Source: Actinomycetota bacterium | Lineage (GTDB): Bacteria > Actinomycetota > UBA4738 > HRBIN12 | Direction of reading: 5' to 3' | DNA: 9,633 nt | Assembly: GCA_005883885.1 (NCBI GenBank) | Contig: VAYF01000064.1 | Coordinates: 1 to 9,633, forward strand | Part shown: piece after piece, positions 6,078 to 9,633 of the stretch | Layout of the letters: every line of letters begins with the position of its first letter | Numbering within the stretch: position 1 is the first letter of the stretch | The notes under the pieces: generated by a model | Databases searched by the model: none | Told to the model about the DNA's origin: nothing | Seen by the model: only the letters and a program-made list of their open reading frames with translations | Position numbers and translations under genes: made by a program

Positions 6078-7070
6078 TCAGTCGATCCGCAGCCCGGAGC
6101 CAGGGATGACTTCGCCGATCCGGGTCGATCCCGCGGCACGCGAGAGCACCGCATCCGTCTGATCGGGTCCGGTGACCAGCACCATCCCGATGCCCATGTT
6201 GAAGGTCGCGAACATGTCCGCGTCGCCGGCATCCGCTCGGCGGTGGATCTCGTCGAAGATCGCGGGCTCCATCCAGGTTCCCCGTTCGATGCGGGCGCCC
6301 AGGCCGGCCGGCAGGACCCGCGGGACGTTCTCGAGCAGCCCGCCACCGGTTATGTGCGCGGCCGCATGGACCAACCGATCGCGGCAGAGGGGGAGGACCT
6401 CCGGCACGTAGATCCTGCATGGCTCCAGCAGCTCGTCGGCGAAGGTGCGGCCGATCGCGGGCGGTGCGACCGCCAGATCGTCCGGCGTCACGACCGTTCG
6501 GACCAAAGAGAAGCCGTTCGCATGGAGCCCGGTCGACGGCAGACCGATCACGACGTCGCCCTCGCGCACGCGATGGGGTCCGAGCAGGTCCGCCTCATCG
6601 ACGATCCCGACACAGAACCCGGCGAGGTCGAAGCGGTCATCGGCCATGACCACCGGATGCTCCGCCGTCTCGCCGCCCAGCAGCGCGCAGCCCGCCAGGC
6701 GACACCCTTCGACGATCCCCTCGACGATCGAAGCCACCTGCTCGGGAACGACGCGGCCGACCGCCAGGTAGTCGAGAAAGAACAGGGGCTCGGCCCCCGT
6801 GCACACGACGTCGTCCGCGCACATCGCCACCAGGTCGATCCCCACGGTGTCGAGGCGGCCGGTGATCCGCGCGAACTCGAGCTTCGTCCCGACCCCGTCG
6901 GTGGCCGCCGCGAGCAGCCTGCCGTCACCGAGCGAGAAGAGCCCCGCGAAGCCGCCGACGTCCCCGGCGACCTCGGGCCTGCGTGCCCGGGCCGCCAGAT
7001 CGGCGATGAGCGTCACTGCTTTCGCGGCAGCCTCGGTGTCCACACCCGAGGAACGGTAAGCCTCGCTCAT
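6078..7070 (-). CDS. purM: Phosphoribosylformylglycinamidine cyclo-ligase (AIR synthetase)
   Basis: PurM converts formylglycinamidine ribonucleotide plus ATP to 5-aminoimidazole ribonucleotide, the fifth step of de novo purine synthesis, in the cytosol. The 330-residue protein starts MSEAYRSSGVDTEAAAKAV, matching the family's Y-x-x-(A/S)-G-V-D opening. Key blocks are ATDGVGTKLEFA (56-67, ATP/substrate site), CADDVVCTGAEPLFFLDYLAVG (84-105), LLGGETAEHP (130-139), GDVVIGLPSTGLHANGFSLVR (171-191), HITGGGLLENVPRVLP (239-254) and FNMGIGMVLV (290-299). It is slightly shorter than the common ~345 residues but complete. The ATG lies 3 nt after the purF stop, so the two form an operon. The usual VND of the CxND block is ADD here, a mild variation. 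Confidence 0.95.
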   Translation of the reverse strand: MSEAYRSSGVDTEAAAKAVTLIADLAARARRPEVAGDVGGFAGLFSLGDGRLLAAATDGVGTKLEFARITGRLDTVGIDLVAMCADDVVCTGAEPLFFLDYLAVGRVVPEQVASIVEGIVEGCRLAGCALLGGETAEHPVVMADDRFDLAGFCVGIVDEADLLGPHRVREGDVVIGLPSTGLHANGFSLVRTVVTPDDLAVAPPAIGRTFADELLEPCRIYVPEVLPLCRDRLVHAAAHITGGGLLENVPRVLPAGLGARIERGTWMEPAIFDEIHRRADAGDADMFATFNMGIGMVLVTGPDQTDAVLSRAAGSTRIGEVIPGSGLRID

Positions 7071-7073
7071 GGC

Positions 7074-8489
7074 TCAGCCGGTCGGGAGCTTGAGCTGATC
7101 CTCGAGGACGTACTTCCCGGCACCTTCGGGGATCTCGATCGGGTACTCGCCGTCGAAACACGCCCTGCAGAAGGTCTCTTTCCCGTCGCCCGCGGCGGCG
7201 ACCATCCCGTCGAGCGACAGGTACCCGAGCGAGTCCGCGCTCACGTATGAGCGTATCTGGTCAACCGTGAGGTCCGCCGCGATCAGCTCCTGGCGGGTGG
7301 GCATGTCGATCCCGTAGAAGCACGGCCATTGGATCGGGGGACACGTGATGCGGATATGGACCTCCGCTGCGCCCGCTTCGCGGAGCGCCTGGACGATCTG
7401 CTTCGTCGTCGTCCCTCGCACGATCGAATCGTCCACCACGACGAGCCGTTTGCCCCGGATCGAATCCGGCAACGGGTTGAGCTTGAGCTTCACCCCGCGG
7501 TCGCGAAGCGACTGGGACGGCTGGATGAATGTCCGGCCGACGTAGGTGTTCTTGTAGAGGCCGTCGCCGTACGGGATCCCGCTCACCTCGCTGAAGCCCT
7601 GCGCGGCCGAGTGGCCGGTCGTCGGGACCGCGATCACCAGGTCGGCGTCGGCAGGATGCTCCTTGGCGAGGATCCGGCCCATCTCGCGCCGCGCTTCGTG
7701 AACCGACCGTTCGCGGAGCCGCGAGTCCGGGCGCGCGAGGTAGACGACCTCGAACACGCAGAGCGAGCGCTTCGGAGACTCGGCGAACCGCTGGGCATGC
7801 AACCCGCGATCGTCGATCCGCACCAGCTCCCCGGGCTCGACGTCCCGGACGAGCGTCGCGCCCACGATATCGAGCGCGCACGTCTCCGAGGCGACGACGA
7901 AACCGTTCGGGAGCCGCCCGATGGAGAGCGGCCGGACCCCGTGGGAGTCGCGTGCCGCGAACACGCTCCGCTCGTCCATGAAGACGAAGCAGAAGGCGCC
8001 TCGGAGCTCGGGCAAGACGTCCATCGCGGCGGCCTCGATGCTGCCGGCCTCAGGGGTCCGGTCGGCGATCATCGTCGTCACGATGTCCGAATCCGTCGTC
8101 GCGAGACCGGCGCCGCGGACCCGTTCCGCGAGCTCCGATGTGTTCACGAGGTTCCCATTGTGCCCGAGCGCGATGGAGTGCACACCGTCGGTCTTGAAGA
8201 CCGGCTGGGCGTTGTCCCAGGTGGTCGAACCGGTGGTCGAGTACCGGGTATGCCCCACAGCGAGATCCCCGTGGAGCGTCGTCAGGGTCGCTTCGTTGAA
8301 GACCTGGCTGACCAGCCCTAGGTCCTTGTAGACGAGGATGTTCGTCCCGTCGGAGACCGCGATCCCGGCGGATTCCTGTCCGCGGTGCTGCTGCGCGAAC
8401 AGACCGAAGTACGTGAGGCGGGCGACCTCGTCGCCGGGTGCCCATACGCCGAAGAGCCCGCATTCCTCTTTCGGTGACTCGGCGCCCAT
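7074..8489 (-). CDS. purF: Amidophosphoribosyltransferase
   Basis: PurF commits PRPP to purine synthesis by making 5-phosphoribosylamine with glutamine-derived ammonia. It has 471 residues. The N-terminal Ntn-hydrolase glutaminase begins at Cys10 (ECGLFGVW) after a 9-residue propeptide that should be removed to free the Cys. Glutaminase landmarks are FAQQHRGQESAGIA (31-44) and GHTRYSTTG (79-87). The phosphoribosyltransferase PRPP loop is VVVDDSIVRGTTTKQI (350-365). Cysteines at about 244, 390, 441 and 444 (SLCVFEVVY, WPCFYG, FCRAC) fit the Bacillus-type enzyme with a [4Fe-4S] cluster, suggesting oxygen-sensitive stability. The gene is cotranscribed with purM. A TACACT hexamer 10 nt before the ATG is its likely promoter -10. 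Confidence 0.96.
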   Translation of the reverse strand: MGAESPKEECGLFGVWAPGDEVARLTYFGLFAQQHRGQESAGIAVSDGTNILVYKDLGLVSQVFNEATLTTLHGDLAVGHTRYSTTGSTTWDNAQPVFKTDGVHSIALGHNGNLVNTSELAERVRGAGLATTDSDIVTTMIADRTPEAGSIEAAAMDVLPELRGAFCFVFMDERSVFAARDSHGVRPLSIGRLPNGFVVASETCALDIVGATLVRDVEPGELVRIDDRGLHAQRFAESPKRSLCVFEVVYLARPDSRLRERSVHEARREMGRILAKEHPADADLVIAVPTTGHSAAQGFSEVSGIPYGDGLYKNTYVGRTFIQPSQSLRDRGVKLKLNPLPDSIRGKRLVVVDDSIVRGTTTKQIVQALREAGAAEVHIRITCPPIQWPCFYGIDMPTRQELIAADLTVDQIRSYVSADSLGYLSLDGMVAAAGDGKETFCRACFDGEYPIEIPEGAGKYVLEDQLKLPTG

Positions 8490-8499
8490 CGAGGGCCCC

Positions 8500-8505
8500 A
8501 GTGTA
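8500..8505 (-). promoter_or_regulatory. Candidate -10 element (TACACT) for purF-purM
   Basis: On the minus strand TACACT matches TANNNT and ends 10 nt before the purF ATG at 8489. The intervening GGGGCCCTCG has no standard ribosome site at useful distance, so a leaderless or near-leaderless transcript is likely. No good -35 hexamer is found at 17 nt. The site is in the 55-bp gap after the PIN toxin gene. Confidence 0.38.
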
Positions 8506-8544
8506 TCGAGACGGTTCCCGCGCGACGGGAGCCCCGCTGGGTCC

Positions 8545-8943
8545 TCACGGGATCAGCGTGATCGGGAGGTCGCGGGAGACGGTCCCGAGCCCGTCGCGAT
8601 CGAACGTGAGCACCGTTCCCCCGTTCCGCTCCGCACAGGCGATGACGGCCGCGTCGGGGAACCCGAGCGGAAGCTCCGCGTAGCGGGTCATCAACGCCCG
8701 GATCCGTGGCAGGTCCAGATCACCGCAGTCGAGAAGGGTCTCGCCGGTCTCGATGCCCTCCAGGAAGGTGAGGCTGGCCGCCGGCGCGAGCCGGCGGCCG
8801 AGCACCCGGTCGACCTCCGCGAGGATGCCGACCGGAACGACGGTCGGCATCCTCGCGACCTCGAGCGCGCGGACGGCCCGTCGGTGGCGGCGGTCGGATC
8901 GGACGAGGAGCGCGACGACGCCGGACGTGCCGAGGGTGATCAC
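8545..8943 (-). CDS. PIN-domain (VapC-like) toxin, first catalytic Asp replaced by Gly
   Basis: PIN-domain toxins are Mg-dependent ribonucleases. Starting at the GTG at 8943, which overlaps the antitoxin TGA (GTGA), the protein has 132 residues, typical for VapC. Family text is clear: VITLGTSGVVALL at the N-terminus, PVGILAEVDRVLGRRL with Glu43, LPLGFPDAAVIACAER with Asp97 and GTVLTFDRDGL with Asp115. Oddity: the first strand normally reads LDTS, where the Asp is one of the metal ligands; here it is LGTS (Gly5, codon GGC). One base change from GAC would explain it. The nuclease may therefore be weak or dead. The frame stays open to 9225, but that upstream part is read through the antitoxin in another frame and is not protein-like. 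Confidence 0.82.
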   Translation of the reverse strand: MITLGTSGVVALLVRSDRRHRRAVRALEVARMPTVVPVGILAEVDRVLGRRLAPAASLTFLEGIETGETLLDCGDLDLPRIRALMTRYAELPLGFPDAAVIACAERNGGTVLTFDRDGLGTVSRDLPITLIP

Positions 8944-9218
8944 GGCCGACGCTGAGACCGGATCGTGCGAGGACCGGCAGGAGACCCGTCCCTCCACGCG
9001 CCCACCCAGGAAGGCAGTCGGTACCCGTCGCATCGGCCGAGGTACCGGTCGATGGCCTCGCGGATCAGCTGGTCGCGGGGGCGATCGCTGGACGCGGCGA
9101 GCGAGCTCAGCCGCCGGCGCTGATCCGCGTCCAGGTAGATCGCGGTCCGTTCGACCCGCGGGATCACCGACGTCGCCGCGGACGCCGAGGACGCCACGGG
9201 GGGCTGCCACCCGTCCAT
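8940..9218 (-). CDS. Ribbon-helix-helix (CopG/VapB-type) antitoxin
   Basis: A 92-residue protein with a ribbon-helix-helix core: strand VERTAIYLD (22-30), helix ADQRRRLSSLAASS (31-44) and helix RPRDQLIREAIDRYL (46-60). This fold binds operator DNA as a dimer, and the C-terminus normally neutralises the toxin. The stop overlaps the PIN toxin GTG by 4 bp, the standard antitoxin-toxin arrangement. The tail (63-92) is unusually basic (ends RTIRSQRRP) and not a pattern I recognise, so drift or a frameshift there is possible. The ATG at 9218 lacks a ribosome site; a GTG at 9167 (VIPRVERTAIYL) would give a shorter, more compact protein. Confidence 0.72.
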   Translation of the reverse strand: MDGWQPPVASSASAATSVIPRVERTAIYLDADQRRRLSSLAASSDRPRDQLIREAIDRYLGRCDGYRLPSWVGAWRDGSPAGPRTIRSQRRP

Positions 9219-9253
9219 CGTGCACAGGAGAACACGACGCGTCCGACGCTCGC

Positions 9254-9269
9254 CGTGACGACGGTCACG
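9254..9269. promoter_or_regulatory. Inverted repeat upstream of the antitoxin
   Basis: CGTGAC and GTCACG are perfect 6-bp arms around GACG. The repeat overlaps the stop codon of the methyltransferase gene and lies about 35 nt before the antitoxin ATG. Ribbon-helix-helix antitoxins usually autoregulate through such palindromes, so an operator is possible. Without a T-run it is unlikely to be an intrinsic terminator. Confidence 0.22.
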
Positions 9270-9633
9270 CCGCGGGAAGGGATCCCTCGAGACGGAGCAA
9301 CAGCTCCTTCCGGGGGAGACCGCCCCCGTACCCGGTGAGGTTCCCGCCGGCGCCGATCACCCGGTGGCAGGGGACGACGATCGGGATCGGGTTGGCGCCG
9401 AGCGCGGCGCCCACCGCTCGCGCCGCCTTCGGGCGCCCGATACGGCCGGCGATCTCTCCGTAGGTGGCGAGGCGACCGAACGGGACCCGGGCCGTCGCCC
9501 CGAGCACGTCCTTCGCGAACGGGCTCATCAGTCGCCGGTCGAGGCGGAGATCGAAATGGCGGCGCGCTCCACGGAAGTACTCGTCGAGCTCACGGCGCAC
9601 GTCATCCGTGGCGCGCGCCGCCATCAGCACGCG
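9265..9633 (-). CDS. ogt: Methylated-DNA--protein-cysteine methyltransferase (Ogt/MGMT), cut by right edge
   Basis: This suicide DNA-repair protein transfers the alkyl group from O6-alkylguanine to its own cysteine. The visible part has all C-terminal DNA-binding-domain hallmarks: SPFAKDVLGATARVPFGRLATYGEIA, the AARAVGAALGANP arginine-finger helix, the active-site PCHRV with its nucleophilic Cys, then IGAGGNLTGYGGGLPRKELLLRLEG. The frame is still open at the right edge (a GTG at 9630 is internal or coincidental), so the first ~45-60 residues of the usual 160-180 are outside the window. The ending lies 46 bp before the toxin-antitoxin pair on the same strand; whether they share a transcript is unclear. 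Confidence 0.9.
   Translation of the reverse strand, partial: RVLMAARATDDVRRELDEYFRGARRHFDLRLDRRLMSPFAKDVLGATARVPFGRLATYGEIAGRIGRPKAARAVGAALGANPIPIVVPCHRVIGAGGNLTGYGGGLPRKELLLRLEGSLPAA

Noticed and set aside
7329..8321. Plus-strand open frame (330 codons) opposite purF
   Set aside because: Antisense to a fully conserved PurF, with no recognisable motif.
8514..8530. Imperfect hairpin TTCCCG-CGCGA-CGGGAG between the PIN toxin and purF
   Set aside because: Only about five strong pairs and no T-run on either strand, so not called as a terminator.
8944..9225. N-terminal extension of the PIN toxin frame
   Set aside because: It is read through the antitoxin gene out of frame. The GTG at 8943, overlapping the antitoxin stop, gives a standard-length PIN protein.

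Overview
The window is GC-rich, fully packed bacterial chromosome. Strong G/C preference at third codon positions, GTG starts, ATGA/GTGA stop-start overlaps and TANNNT hexamers lying 6-10 nt before start codons (the pattern of leaderless transcripts) suggest an Actinomycetota-like organism, probably a poorly cultured lineage. The taxon is inferred from style; no rRNA or other marker gene is present.

Layout. Positions 1-95 (minus) hold the first codons of an unrecognised protein transcribed divergently from a plus-strand cluster. That cluster encodes the E1 alpha, E1 beta and E2 subunits of a 2-oxoacid dehydrogenase complex, most like the branched-chain type, then a translationally coupled BtuF-like cobalamin-binding protein without signal peptide, then a nucleoside phosphorylase. 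A two-gene unit follows (4924-5534): a 69-residue SH3-like protein overlapping a clear 3-aminobutyryl-CoA ammonia lyase (Kal). Everything from 5541 to the right edge is on the minus strand: a stand-alone response regulator receiver protein (5541-5972), purM and purF (6078-8489), a VapBC-type toxin-antitoxin pair (8545-9218) and the C-terminal part of a methylated-DNA--protein-cysteine methyltransferase running off the right edge.

How the genes fit. E1 alpha, E1 beta and E2 are the decarboxylase and acyltransferase parts of one complex; no E3 (dihydrolipoamide dehydrogenase) is in the window. If the substrate is branched-chain 2-oxoacids, the valine and isoleucine branches lead to propionyl-CoA and the B12-dependent methylmalonyl-CoA mutase, a plausible reason for a cobalamin-binding protein in the same unit. 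PurF and PurM catalyse the first and fifth steps of de novo purine synthesis.

Most of the window is ordinary metabolism. The points that deserve a second look are an E2 whose catalytic domain lacks its N-terminal segment, a PIN toxin with glycine in place of its first catalytic aspartate, a Kal gene away from any lysine-fermentation cluster and paired with a tiny SH3-like protein, and the repeated -10-like hexamers close to start codons. I saw no phage, transposon, CRISPR or RNA-gene signal, and nothing that convincingly amounts to a new multi-gene system.
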